Shown here piece by piece: positions 39,277-51,197 of a stretch of 64,000 bases of DNA. This DNA is from Choanephora cucurbitarum (lineage: Eukaryota; Mucoromycota; Mucoromycetes; Mucorales; Choanephoraceae): the NCBI GenBank assembly GCA_025331435.1, contig JAIWNI010000047.1, forward strand, positions 124,001 to 188,000, written 5' to 3'. Below the pieces are notes generated by a model. That model ran no database searches and had not been told where the DNA came from. It worked only from the letters and a program-made list of their open reading frames with translations. How positions within the stretch are numbered: position 1 is the first letter of the stretch; every line of letters begins with the position of its first letter. The position numbers and the translations under genes are program-made.

Positions 39277-40739
39277 GCTGTGATGCCTTCGTTCTTTTTT
39301 GAATTTTCTTGTCTGTATCATGTATATATATATATATTAAAGCGAATAAAAACAAATACACGAGTAACAAAACAGCTTGACATTTTTAAAATTATAGAAG
39401 AGATAGTCTGTCGAAGGTATTTGTTCATAAATACCCAATACTTGAATGATGCTTTGATGTCGTCGCTCTTAATAGCATGCATATCCTTCAGCATCATATA
39501 CACCAGACTATTCTAGTTAAATTTTGTTCAACTACTTTATTGTTTATTGATCATATTACTACTCAAGACGCTTTGCCGGGAGTAGTGAGAGAGAGAGAGA
39601 CAGAAAAGAAGGAAAAAGATATAGGTGCAGAGCAGACGTATTGGATGAAGTGAGAAAGTACTGTGGCATCGCTTTGTTTTGTCAAAAAACCCAACTAAAC
39701 CAAATGAATATGTGCCATGACTTCATTAGATTCACTCGAATCAGACTGCCATAAGAGAGAAATTACTAGTTATGAAAAGGAAAGAACCATACTATCGATT
39801 ACTTTTTGAGATCAAAATTGCATGTACTATTTTTTTGTCTCTTTAAAGCAGTTAGTTGCGCTAATTCAATTGTTATTGAATTGTTATAAATTGTGGCAAA
39901 ATCCCATTTGTTTTGCTTAAACGAGTCTGTTGTTAGTATCTAACATGACTTGATTTTTTTATCATTGTACTGTATGTTCACTAAATGCTACAGGTTACTA
40001 GACATGTAAATATTTACCAAATTACTATATGTTCTGAAAAAATCATGCATAGAAGAGGAGTAGATGAATTAAATCAATTTTTACAGGATTCGAATACGTT
40101 CAATAGCCTATAGATCTAGACAATTAAAAGATAGGTTTATAGTTGTCTCGCATGCTTTATACGTTGTAGTCCTTCTGTTATCAAGACATGTGCCTAGAAT
40201 CTCGCTTTGAAAACTTCAATGTCCAAGTGTAACGAATGTAGAAAACCAGCATTGCTCATCCTGTTATAACAAACACTTATTTTACTGCAGGTTTAAGGCT
40301 GTGTAATAAGGATAGTTGATAAACAAGAAAGAACGTCTTGATTCGTAGTAAAGAGCTGGTCAGATAAAACAATCTTCTCTTTCTGAAATAGTTTTTGTAG
40401 CTGAGATAATCAAGCTGTAACGGCCCTCAATCAAAATCGTGCTACATTAAGAACCAGAAGCAGATGAAGAGTTCTGGTAAAAACATTTCAAAATTAGCCA
40501 ACTAAAGATGACTTCGCTCACTAGAAATGAATTCATTGATTAGAGGGATAGAGCTCATCATGTCAAGTTCTGAAGAAAGACATATAGCTTGAAGAATCTC
40601 AAAACAAAGTTTTGCCTACACTCTCACAAACTCTTATTGAATCCAAGCACTGCATAAAAAGATGTTTGTGTATCCATCTTTATCTTTAGCTTAATTTGGT
40701 ACTGAATTAGTAACTATCAAGAGCTCTATAGTTTGTTGT

Positions 40740-41251
40740 TTGTTGATGTCATGTACGCTCTCAGTTAAAGATAAACGGTTTGCCACCATTGTTAAAAATG
40801 GAAAAAAGAAAAAATTGGTGCTACAGATACGGCGTCTGTGTAAGTTTGATAAACAATATCTTTATGCCTTTGTTTTAAAAGTTTTCCTCTTTGAAGCAGT
40901 AATGATGATAATGTTGCTCTACCCTTTTAACAGAGAGTAAAGTCTCAACGGAACTAAAGTGGAATAACCTGAATATCTAGATTTGCAAACAGCTTATTGA
41001 AGAGACTAAGATAAAGAAGAGTGATGACTACAGGAAAAGCGATCGCTATTTAGCTCCATATTCTAGAACTAGACGGAATAAAGGAAATCAAAACTATATA
41101 CTGACACATGTTTTAAGCAAAAATAATACTTTGATGGGTTCTCTTTCTTTCGTATTGATTGAAGCACGTATTAGCATAGTTATTGAGCCCGCCTTTCTTA
41201 ATAGTGTTGGCCGAAAAGTACTACTCGCCAAGAAACTCATTTTCAGGAACT
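40740..41251 (+). pseudogene. Possible decayed coding region
   Basis: Two open stretches, 40740-40940 and about 40979-41251, lie in an otherwise stop-rich region. The second is open for about 91 codons without a start codon near its beginning (segment KSDDYRKSDRYLAPYSRTRR). This is more than expected by chance in AT-rich DNA. No family is recognised, and splice sites that would join the parts are not convincing. It is a weak call. Confidence 0.25.
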
Positions 41252-41599
41252 AAGGCGCTGTATGGCAGCAAGGTTTTCTTCATATGATGCAAGCTTTAAT
41301 GCTTACTCAGATATCCTGACTGATTATTTCTTTTTGCTGGACACGCTATAATTCCGTATTTTGGAGTTTAGTTGTTTTCATCTATTCTGAACAGGGTCAG
41401 GACCAACATGGTCGCATGTCAATGTTGCAGGCAAATTACTATTTTAGAAATAGAGGATCTTATCTGTTCAGGCTCAGATTGAGTGTCCATATTTAAGGTT
41501 TAGATTTGGGAGAGAGCTATGACCCTTACAATTCTTTCCAAATTCTCGTTACGCGACCATTTCACTAACTCAATCTGTTCCAAATATAAAAAAAAAACT

Positions 41600-41914
41600 T
41601 CATTCGACGCGCACTTGTAAGAGCTTTGCCGGCTTCCTCATACCAATGTAAGCTAAAGGCCCTGCTTGATTTTCTAACATCACTCTTGCTTGCCCAAATA
41701 CCTCAATCAATCTAAAAGGCATCATAATGTTCCTTTGAAGACGAGGTACATATGACTAATTACAAAGCGAAACGGTAGTAAGCTGGTGATTTCTACAATA
41801 AACCAAAATCATACGAACACTTGTGTGAAGTTGTTCAATATACTTTTGCTTCAATAAAGCAATATATTCGTTTAACTTATCTTTGCTTTGAAGAGCCAGA
41901 TACTTGTGTCTCAT
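41600..41914 (-). CDS. Candidate small gene, 83 residues, unknown function
   Basis: Two exons, 41819-41914 and 41600-41755, join in phase 0 across a 63-nt intron (donor GTTCGT, acceptor ATTAG). The start ATG at 41914 has an in-frame stop directly upstream. The protein is helical and charged at first (MRHKYLALQSKDKLNEYI), then LQRNIMMPFRLIEVFGQARV and ends AKLLQVRVE. The composition is clearly protein-like and the intron size fits this genome, but the donor is unusual. I cannot name a family. It lies 349 bp downstream of the methyltransferase gene on the same strand and could also be a relic. Confidence 0.4.
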
Positions 41915-42262
41915 TTATTCTCTTGATGCTTATGCTTATTAGTTAATAGGAAGCTACTTTGAGCTCAGCCATTTGCTTAAGATATTTTTTATAGCCGACA
42001 CTTATTTTGCAATATCGCGTCTTCGCTATACTTTTGTTTCTACACAGGTTTACTGAACATTGTGAGTTCTTTGTCTTAATATTTTGTGTGCATAAAAAGT
42101 AACTCTAACAACAATAGAATGGCACAACTGGATTTCAAAACTAGTTTTAAGAAAAGGCTCTAGAGCCATTCAGAGGTTGCACAACTTCTTATTATTAGTC
42201 AGTCTTTAACGACTGTGAATTAAGTTCAATTTTATTATGTATATTTTTTTTTTGTATTTCAT
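41915..42262. other. Intergenic region
   Basis: AT-rich gap between two minus-strand genes; it includes the methyltransferase 3' UTR. No further feature is seen. Confidence 0.4.
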
Positions 42263-43686
42263 TTAAGAAGATCCAGCTTGATTATTGCTTTGATTCTCTT
42301 CTGTCGGCTTCTGCCCACAAATAGCCCACATCTTTACTTTCCATCCTGCTTGGGCAACGCCTTCTATATAGCGATCTACGATAGTAGGAAACATTTCCAC
42401 ATCTGAGCTAAATCTATGTGCGAGCATCGGTTTTATTGACAGCAAAGCATTTCTCCAATTGCTTAGCATCTCTCTGGCAATAGGATTTAGCGGTAAGCCT
42501 AATTTAAGAGCAGGGTTAATTCATGCTCAAATGACAATCAAAGAAGTACCATGCACTTACTATAGTCTACAAATTTGTTATTCACTTCTATGATTTCGAA
42601 TTTGGCTTCTGACAAAAGAGTAGTCAACTTAGGAGCGATATGAGGATCTTGGCCGCCCTCTTCTAAAGCCTTTATGACTATATAGCGTGTAGAATTTTAT
42701 GTAATTAACATAAGAGTCAAACAAAGAATCTACCAATTGAACTTACATTCTTGATTAAAGCTCTCTACAATTGTGTTATCTGATTTATCCTGTATACATC
42801 CAAAAATAGAAGGAAAGCTTTAGTTCCTTTCTTGGCCTACAAATCCAAAATTAAGGGAGAGAGAGAAAATGATACTTACAGTAAAATCCGACTCCACGAG
42901 TTCTACAAGTCCGCCGGGTTTGAGCACCCGAAAGATTTCAGATATAACAAAAGTCCAGTCTGCTTGTCCAAGAGCTGTGATGAGTAGTCGCATGTGTACA
43001 AGATCAAATGTGTTGTCTGGATAAGGTAATCCTTGAATCACATTGTAAAGCTCAAATTGAACATTCTCAGGTCGGATTGTAGTTGGAAACATGTCTGATA
43101 CATCTGAACCTATAACTTTGTATTGTGGATGATCAACTGCCATTTCCTAAATTAACCCGAATCAGTTGATCTGCCAGAAAAAAAAAGGCTGTATCCTATT
43201 TCTTTTTTTTTAACTAACCATGACCCAACTACCAGATCCACAACCAATGTCAAGCACTTTAGCATCTTCTGGCAATCTATCCTCAACGCATCTTAAGACA
43301 TTGCTGTTACAAAAAACAAAATGTGTGAGCTGACTTGCATGTATACAGAGATCTTGGTATTGTTTCTATTTACCCTTCGTATAGTGCCTTTAATGCAAAA
43401 TGTTGCTGAATAATGGTAAAAGAATATTATTAGTAAAAATCGACCCTTTTGCTATTGTCACTAATCAATTTACAGAATTCAGTCTATCTTGTTCAACTTC
43501 GTCCCTAGGTAACATGTATATTCCTGAAACAGTATCGCTGTGATATTGACGGCCATCAATAGTAATAGAATTAGCTGATCGAGACATTGAATTCATTGTT
43601 GCTGTCTGTTGTTGTTGTTGTTGCACACTCCCTCTTCGATAGTGCTCGCTTGAGGCAAGGTTATGTCGGGAATGCTTAGCTCCCAT
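42263..43686 (-). CDS. SAM-dependent methyltransferase (class I), possible N-myristoylation
   Basis: Seven exons, 43474-43686, 43374-43405, 43219-43303, 42880-43146, 42747-42789, 42561-42677 and 42263-42498, give 330 residues in frame. Motif I is VLDIGCGSGSW (around residue 98-108), followed by the acidic strand YKVIGSDVS, the motif IV-like FDLVHMRLL and the post-motif VLKPGGLVELVE. This is the Rossmann-fold methyltransferase pattern seen in many fungal LaeA/Umta-like proteins. The substrate is unknown. The N-terminus MGAKHSRH fits the MGxxxS pattern for N-myristoylation, and is followed by a Gln-rich disordered region. I chose this ATG because the frame upstream lacks another ATG. Confidence 0.9.
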
Positions 43687-45025
43687 TTTTCTTAGAAGTC
43701 TATGGATATTGGGCAACACTGAAGAAGGAAAAAGATATTTACAAAAAGTGAAGATTATTTTGCTTCCAAGAAAAAAAAAACTAACTCTAATAACTCTAAA
43801 TGAAGAAAAAAAGAGAAAAAGAAGAAAGGTCCAAGTTTAAAAGCATATTTATAAGAAAGAAAGAAAAAGTTGGTAGCACGTTGTGCAAAAGAAACGTTTG
43901 TTTGACAGTGTGAGCGGGATAAGTCCAGTAACAAAAGGTGTTAATAAGATCGGGGTTTAAGTGATACCAAAAACGACTTTGTGCTTGCTACAGTAACCGG
44001 AAATAGGATTTACCTAAACTGAACTGTTGTCACTTGTAATTAGTCTAAGACATCTGCAGACAATGCATAAAAATGGACCCTTGTTGATTTTTTTATGGCA
44101 ATACTAAGGGATAGTTGTGAACTTAAACTTTATTTTGCAAGAGAATCAAGTTATTGTGACCGCTTATTATACATTACCTTAAGTGGTGCAATTGTATGTG
44201 GCTCGCATAATTGATTTGATATATAGCTCTCTGTCGTGTTGATCTTGTTTATTAAAATCACCGGCTATAAGTACACATTATGGCCTGATTGGACGTGTCT
44301 ACTTATAGAACTTTTGGTATCTGAAGCAGCTTCTACATCTCAGCCCCATAGCTATAGGATGGATACAAGTCTGTTTTTGGACTTCCCCGCCTTTACAAAT
44401 AAGCTCATAACGAACAAATAGGATTGAGGTGGGCTGCAACTTTCCTTCCAGGACACTAGTTAGACGAACAGAAAATACAATCGTCTTCGCTTGAATACTC
44501 AAATCTTGATCAACTTCTTGTCCTTGCTGTTTGATACGTTTTTTTTTTGGGAATGGTTATAGGTACTTCAGATAGTCATGGTATTGACAAGTCTTCTTCG
44601 GCAATGGTAGCTTGTCTTAAATGTAAAGAGCTTACCCAAGACTAAAAAATATTAACATGTTGTGTTATTTTTCTTTGCATGGTTTAACCAGAGCAGTTAT
44701 ATTCCGTCCAAAGGGTCTTCAGATGCTTACAACAACTATTTTGTTATTAGTGCTAGATCAAAGATGTATTTGATGCTGTACTCAAAATCCATTCCATTTC
44801 TTCAAGCTTATGCCAAGTATGCATACTATGTGTCAGCTTCAAGTCTTCATTTGCCTTTGTCTTTCATAGTGCAACTTAATCAATAGGAGCCACGGCTTTC
44901 CTTAGATCTGATTATATGTATCCATTTGTTTGCTCTACAATGTCAACTTCTCGTCTATTATCTTGCTGCTGAAAAAATTAGTAAGAATCCTGGAACTGAA
45001 CCAAAGAAGACAATAGAAGTAAATA
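43687..45025. other. Intergenic region, few features
   Basis: It contains the methyltransferase promoter (A-rich, 43730-43870) and a 1-kb AT-rich stretch. Small frames at 44236-44421, 44662-44886 and 44926-45132 lack family features; the last one runs into the inverted-repeat element and is not a real gene end. Confidence 0.4.
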
Positions 45026-45212
45026 CAGTCATCTTCCGATTTAGGGAACGGTTTTGGTTCCCTCGACACCGTTCCCTAAATCAAAGTCGTTCCTTGTTTC
45101 TCAAAGCAATAGCAGGGAATATTCAGCATTAAACGAACTTTGGTTCCCTCAAGACCGTTCCCTAAATCAAAATCATTCCCTATATGTCGTTCCCTAAATC
45201 AGGGGATGACTG
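45026..45212. mobile_element. MITE-like element with terminal inverted repeats and TA target duplication
   Basis: Terminal inverted repeats of 25 bp: CAGTCATCTTCCGATTTAGG... at 45026-45050 and the reverse complement of 45188-45212, with three mismatches. Both ends are flanked by TA (45024-45025 and 45213-45214), as in Tc1/mariner/pogo-type insertions, which often begin CAGT. The 187-bp body has no coding frame. It contains one inverted and three direct copies of the 13-mer CGTTCCCTAAATC and a longer direct repeat (about 34 bp at 45054 and 45140). A perfect 14-bp hairpin forms between 45038-45051 and 45069-45082. It must depend on a transposase supplied elsewhere. Confidence 0.8.
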
Positions 45213-46086
45213 TACCCATTTGGTTTGCATATTGGTAATGACAATGAGATATAAGAGCTAAGGAACAGAGTTTCTCTATTGGTTATTGAACATCATCATG
45301 TATATAAGAATCAGCACTTTCAGTTTGATATCCGAAGAGATGGAAAATATGACAAAACGCGAAACTAGATATAATTTTTTTCTTGATGTCGCGAGTTTAT
45401 GATGAAGAATAGGGGCAGGAAGAGAGAAAATTCAACTTTAAGGAACTGGACTCCAATCATTGAGAGAGTTGGAGAGAAGCCTAAATGGTCAAGCTAAGAA
45501 AAAAGCCGGATACTCATCCCTAAAACATTACGAAGATGGCTCAGCTATTGCTGATTTAAGTGCAATATCACGATGATAGAAACCCAAGATAAAATTAGGA
45601 CTAGCAAAAAAAAAAGATCCCTTAGCCTCTGATTAATCAATTGCTGCATAATTTCTAGCTATTTATCTCAACCTTTTGGACAGAACAGAGCTTACAATGC
45701 TTAAATAGATAGGATTTCGCCCCTTTTCAACCTTCCTTGTATCTAGTACAAAGCAATGTATACAAAAAATACAAGTATGTTGATTGAATTGTAATTTTTC
45801 TACATAGAGAAGCTATGCTTTTATAATTGTGATTAATGCTTTTCAAACCGCTTAGTCAAATTCGGAACTACAATTAATCAAACAATGAATTGGTATGGCT
45901 GATTTTTTCTGTTAAGCTTTTTTTGTGTTTTCATTCGTATCGTTTTTTTTTTCTTTAGAAGATCACATCATAGATTGTAAGTACTTCTAACTCTGCCTTG
46001 TTTTTCTTTCAGTTGCAAGCTAGATGTAAGAGTAAACACGACTAACTTTCTTGTGCGCGATAAAATAGATACTGAAGAAGAAAACT
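45213..46086. other. Upstream region of the PHD-protein gene
   Basis: AT-rich, with short GA-rich segments near 45415-45430. There are protein-like short frames at about 45350-45520 but they do not connect to a gene model. Possible 5' UTR introns before 46087 cannot be excluded (TTCTTTCAG at 46004-46012). Confidence 0.4.
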
Positions 46087-49000
46087 ATGATGCGATCTTA
46101 CGACAGTCATTATCCTCTGTCAAAGGACGACAGCTTTACACCGCAACCTTCTCGCGTGGGAGTTGTATCTTCAACCTTTGTTTCGAGATCAAGACCGAGT
46201 GAAGAAATGGTAGCAGGCAACATCATAGTCGTCAGAAAACCGGTAAACAGCAATTATAATAGTACAGACATCACAGCACATTCTTTGTCTGTTCACTCAG
46301 GACCTCATTTCCAGCCCGAGCAATATCGCACAAAGTCTTCTGCTGAGTTCGAGAAATCTTACATCTCGCCTGAGAAATACAGTCTGCCAAAGTCGCGTTA
46401 CTATATACCTCACATCCATCAGTATTTTGAAGCAGCTTTGGAAGATAGTTCTCATTTTAAAGTATATAGCCAGTATAGGGCTAATGAGTCTATCAACTTT
46501 AGACATGCTTATGTTGCAACTTCGCCTGCAGATACGAGCTGTAAGTCGACTCTTTATTGTTATCTAAAATACACAAAAGCACGTACTGACAGTATTCCTA
46601 ATGTAGTAAATTCAGAGGCTGTACATGCAAGAAAGATCAGAAGAATTGCTTCGCCAGAGCCAAAAGAAATAGAAGCACAGGCATCCAAAATACTACTTTC
46701 TATAGCTGACCACGCCATTCAATCCCAAAAGCCAATTGCTGATCATTTATCAAGTGTTGAAGCACCTTGCTCTATCAGCGTTGCTGTACCGCTATCTATC
46801 AATAGTCCAGAGCGAAAGTTCGCTGAAAGTTGCAGTAACCAACAACCAGTTGAAGAAATGACAGCATTGCCTTCTGTAGAAACAACAGGAACAACAGCTC
46901 CAACTACAACGGCTCCAACAACAGAAACGGCTCCACCAGCAGCTCTGGAAACAACAGTTCCACAAACAGCGGCTCCAACAACAGATCCGGAAACGATGCC
47001 TCCACCAACAGTGACGGCTCCACTAGCAGCTTTGGAGACAACAGCTCCAACAGCAACGGTTCCAGAAACCACAATACCAATAACCATAGCATCAGCTCTA
47101 GCACCAACAATTATAACAACAACACCAGCAACCATAGCAGCAGATCCAGCTACCATAGTAGATCCAGCTCCAGCAACCACAGTAGCAGATGCTTTTCCAC
47201 CTAGAAAGTGGCATCCAGTTACATCTTATGACACGGATTCCAGTGTTGAGATGATGGATATAAGCGACGACGATGACGAACAGGAATCAAGTCAGTTGAA
47301 AAAAGATGAAGAAGCTGGGCCTACTGCAAACGATCAGGATGGAAAATCTATATCTATAAGGAATGATAAGGATGAAGGGTCTATATCTTTTGGAAATGAC
47401 AAAGATGAAGCCAAGCAAATGGCTTTGTTAAGAGAATATATCGCGCAGCAGTCAAGCAATTCGTTTGATATGGATGCTATGTCATTAGATGGAGAAAGTG
47501 ATACAGTATCTATCAATGGTGGAGGAACCAAGCGCAGAAGATCACTCGAACCATCCATGGATTATTCGGATGAAGAATATCAACTAGAAGATGACAAGAC
47601 ACCACCTGCATCGCCAATAATAACAAAAACAACTTTATCAGAGTCAGCTGCGTCCTCATCAATAATGCCAAAGAAAACTACATTAGAAAAAGCTGAGCTG
47701 CAGCCTTATACATCCCAAGCACCTGTATCCCAAGCACCTGTATCTCAAGCATCCACATCTCAAATGCCTGTACCCCAAGTGCCTATATTCCAAGCACCTG
47801 TATCCCAAGCACCTGTATCTCAAGCATCCACATCTCAAATGCCTGTACCCCAAGTGCCTGTATCTCAAATGCCTGTACCCCAAGTGCCTGTATCTCAAAT
47901 GCCTGTACCCCAAGTGCATGTATCCCAAGCACCTATATCTCAAATGCCCGTATCCCAAATGCCCGTATCCCAAATGCCCGTATCCCAAATGCCCGTATCT
48001 CAAGCACTCTCAATTCAATCATATGTATCTCAGGCAGCTGCACCTCAAGAATCAACAACTGGTGTATTTGTGCCTCAGTTGCCTGGAACACAAGCACCTT
48101 TACTTCAAGCGTCCGCCTCTCAAAAGCCTTTGCCTCAAAACATTGTACCTCTATTGCCTGGTCATATGATAGGCAAACAACCTGTGCTTCAATCTACTAT
48201 ACCTTCACCATCTTTACCTACAAACGCTTTGTCAGGATCAAGCATGTCTCAAACACTTACAACAAAACCAGTTGTCACGAAGATACCTCCACCTAAACCA
48301 AGCACTTCTCAACCACTCACAACAGATGAGTCTGTAATAAGTGAGCATCATTCAAAGTCTCCAGTCATTTCATCAGATAGTTCTACAGTACCAGCAAATA
48401 ATCAAGTTATATCTCCAGCATCCCTCCCAACATCACCAATACAGCCTCCTGTATCTAACACAACTGAAGCAGCAAACACAACTGAAGCAGCGAATACAAC
48501 AGTGGCACAAACAAGGCTGGCTCCTTATATGTCTTACACAGGTAGAGGTGCTCCCTTAAACTGGGATAGCACATCATCTACGTTGTTAATGCCTCCAGAA
48601 TCGACACCCTCTCAATCACCCACTACTGCTTCAAATCAGTCTCAATCTTTAATAGAGAATGGCTCTTCGTCAGTGCCTAGCCAATCCACAACTACCAAGC
48701 CATTATTGCTGATGCCATCCGAAAGCCCTTCAGCCAAGTCCCCTGAGACTGTCACTCGCACTAGCGATGTTGATCCTCAAAAGTATACTGTTCCTGATAG
48801 AAGTACCTCTTTTGAAAAGATTAGAAATCTTGGTAGATTTGTCTATACTTGGCGATTTCGACATGCACCCAGTGCCTGTTGTATTTGTTTTGATGACAAC
48901 TCAGCTGAACCAATTGAGAGCTGTGATAATCTTTTATGTGATGTTCGATTGCATTCTTCTTGCTATCAAAAAATCAAAAAGACTACCAGAGCAAAAATAC

Positions 49001-50594
49001 ATCGCCGCTGGCTGTGCGACAAATGCACTTATTTAGAATCAAGTTCTTTGACGGTGGTTTGTGCTTTGTGTCCAAGTACAGCTGGTCTCTTCTGTATGAT
49101 TAACCCAAATCAGTACAGTATATTTTGGGTTCATTACAACTGTGCAAAAGCTTTCTTGGGTGAAGAAGCCATCGTCTACAAACCAGATTTAGGACATTTT
49201 GATATCAAGATTGATTCTATCTCACTTGTAAATTTTGAACAGGTAAGAGTTGATTTATACATAACATAAGGTAAAAGTTGCTCACCACAAATCATTGGTT
49301 GTATTGATAGCCCTGTTCTGATTGCGCAAAATCATCCTATTCTCGATATGGTGCTAAGATCGTTTGCCGTATATGTCGTACATATCATCACATCACCTGT
49401 ATCGAGCAATACAATTTGAAGATACCAGATGAACCTTATGAATGTCCTGATCATGGCTCAGCCAGGCCTAGAGCATCAGAAATATTGCGACGAAGACGCT
49501 TAGCAACTAGCTACCATCGATGGATAGGGAGAAAAAATCACTTCTTGCTAGAGGAATTCAAAAAAGTACCACGCATGTTTGGTTTGGATTACTGGAAGAG
49601 TCTAAACCTTGACACTCTGTCAATGGGCGATGTGACAGAGTGGTACAAGAAAAGCATTTACATAATCCAAACAAACGAAACCTATCCTGTTGCAAACACT
49701 CACTATAACCAATGGGTTGATTATATATTGTCCTTAGCTATATCAACATATTCATCGTATGAAATTGGGAATTCAAAACTCATGTTTACTACGAAGCATT
49801 TTGACGAGGACATTGGTTACGACTTTAAAATATCTGAAAATGGTGAATCATCATCAGCACAGCAATTAGTAGAACAGGCATTTATGTCACGATTAAAGGC
49901 AACACAGCCCGAGAATACACAGTCTGAAAAGAGACAACCTCAAAGGACGCAGCCTAAAAAAGTACAACCTAAAACTGCACAGTCTGAACAAACACAACCA
50001 ACAAAGACAGGCACAGAATCGACACAACAATCAACAACAGATCCAACAGTAAAAGAATCTGTAACAACACGGTCAACAATTGCACGTTCAGCAGCAACAA
50101 GAACATCAAGCAGACAATCGTCTCCTTCTTCCAATACTTCTGTTTCTAGAAAGTCTAGAAATTCGCACTTACCGCCTGCTGTAACGCCTTCTGACGACTT
50201 GATTTGCGCTATCTGTCTTCAACATGATTTGTCAGAAGCTGTTTGGGAGCGACACAGTTTGGACTCTGAGTACAAAGAAAACTTGGAGCGTACGAAGCAT
50301 AAGCGACAGCCAGGCTTTACAGGTAGTGGAAACAACTGGGATCCTCGCGTCTTTATTCAGTGTTGCAAATGCGATGTAACCGTTCATTGTGGTTGCCCAG
50401 TTCCACCAATCAAATCATATCCTCAAAGGTACACTTATGATCACTGGCATGTTTGTAATAAAACATACTAATGTAATAACTGTAGATTTAGAGTTTTTAT
50501 ATGTATAAGGTGTGATACTAAGCAAGATGAAACTACTATTGAGCAAGAGCCTACAGGTGTAAGACGAACTAACGTTATAAACTATAAGGAATAA
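46087..50594 (+). CDS. Large PHD / zinc-knuckle / ePHD protein, likely chromatin regulator
   Basis: Three exons, 46087-49242, 49311-50428 and 50486-50594, give 1460 residues. Residues 1-920 are mostly disordered, with Thr/Ala/Pro-rich repeats (about 265-375), an acidic segment, and Ser-Gln-x-Pro-Val repeats. A cysteine array at about 930-1110 reads ACCICFDDN...LLCDVRLHSSCY...WLCDKC (PHD), VCALCPSTAGLFC...WVHYNCAK (zinc knuckle) and, across the first intron, CSDCAK...IVCRICRTYHHITC (extended PHD). This PHD-knuckle-ePHD order is known from BRPF/Jade/Nto1/Snt2 histone-modification subunits. A further Cys/His array at about 1345-1440 (LICAICLQ...CCKCDVTVHCGC...FICIRCD) resembles another PHD and is completed only by the last exon. 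No enzymatic domain is seen. Histone binding is inferred. Confidence 0.85.
47713..48014 (+). repeat. Degenerate 15-bp tandem repeats encoding S-Q-x-P-V units
   Basis: Twenty units of five codons (SQAPV, SQMPV, PQVPV and variants) run in tandem inside the PHD gene. The DNA is also repetitive, with higher-order blocks (SQAPVSQASTSQMPVPQ occurs twice at an offset of about 75 bp). Slippage and unequal exchange probably created it. The antisense frame over the same stretch is a shadow. Confidence 0.9.
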
Positions 50595-50720
50595 TTTAGC
50601 GGAATTACATGTTTCTTGGTTTTCCAAGAAAAAAAAAAATAAAGACGCGTTACTAGAAGTTGATTTTTACCTTTTCTTCTTTATTTCTATTTTTTTCATA
50701 TATCCCCCCTTTATATCAAA

Positions 50721-50999
50721 ATGGACATTGGTAACTTGCCTGTTTATACCAAGACGACAAACAAGGCTAGAGATCCTAACTCTACAACGAAGAAGGATGC
50801 ATGGGATAGAATTGGTGACTATGAAGAAGCGCCAGCTAGCATCACAAAGAATGATGAAGAAGAAGAAGAGAAAGAGCAAGTTATAGTTCACAAGAAAGAA
50901 ACAGTTAGCCCAGAGGAGAGGAAAGAGGCTGACGATGCTGCATCTATTGCATCTGAGCTGGCTGTAAAGGAATCTCGCAAACATCAAACAACTTGTTAG
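50721..50999 (+). CDS. Hypothetical acidic protein, 92 residues
   Basis: Single-exon frame with ATG at 50721 preceded by an AT-rich leader (ATATCCCCCC... ATCAAA before ATG). The protein is hydrophilic: MDIGNLPVYTKTTNK, then DAWDRIGDYEEAPA, an acidic EEEEEK stretch and an Ala/Glu-rich helix ASIASELAVKES. It has no membrane segment or signal and no motif I recognise. Length and composition suggest a small soluble, partly disordered protein. The gene is convergent with the cyclin gene. Confidence 0.65.
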   Translation: MDIGNLPVYTKTTNKARDPNSTTKKDAWDRIGDYEEAPASITKNDEEEEEKEQVIVHKKETVSPEERKEADDAASIASELAVKESRKHQTTC

Positions 51000-51197
51000 G
51001 GAGCTGCTGTTTTATTGTACATAATAAATTAGTTTTGGTCAACATTTAGAGAAGAAAAGGATAGATGTGTAATTTATTACGGTATTAAGATAAAACAAAA
51101 GAGGATGTTATTATGAAGATGTCATAGGTATATTTACATGTAAAGAATGCTATGAATGATATGTACATAATGGTATAAATATTGTATGCGCAAATGC

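Larger units (their letters stand above)
39120..41599. other. Gene-poor AT-rich region with possible gene relics
   Basis: Apart from the hairpin at 39241-39276, I see no intact gene in this 2.5-kb stretch. There is a 200-nt open frame at 40740-40940 and a stop-free 91-codon stretch at about 40979-41251 on the plus strand; both have protein-like composition but no continuous, recognisable gene. A TA microsatellite occurs near 39320-39337. Confidence 0.4.

Noticed and set aside
37414..46086. tRNA or 5S rRNA genes in the gene-poor stretches
   Set aside because: I looked for internal-promoter box B words (GGTTCGAATCC-like) and cloverleaf arms and saw none that fit; a tRNA scan could still find a degenerate one.
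47683..48003. Minus-strand frame with GHLGYRHLRY-type repeats
   Set aside because: Antisense translation of the S-Q-x-P-V minisatellite; the sense strand is part of a long gene.
47713..48014. Regular repeats considered as a CRISPR array
   Set aside because: The repeats are contiguous without unique spacers and are coding; the genome is fungal.
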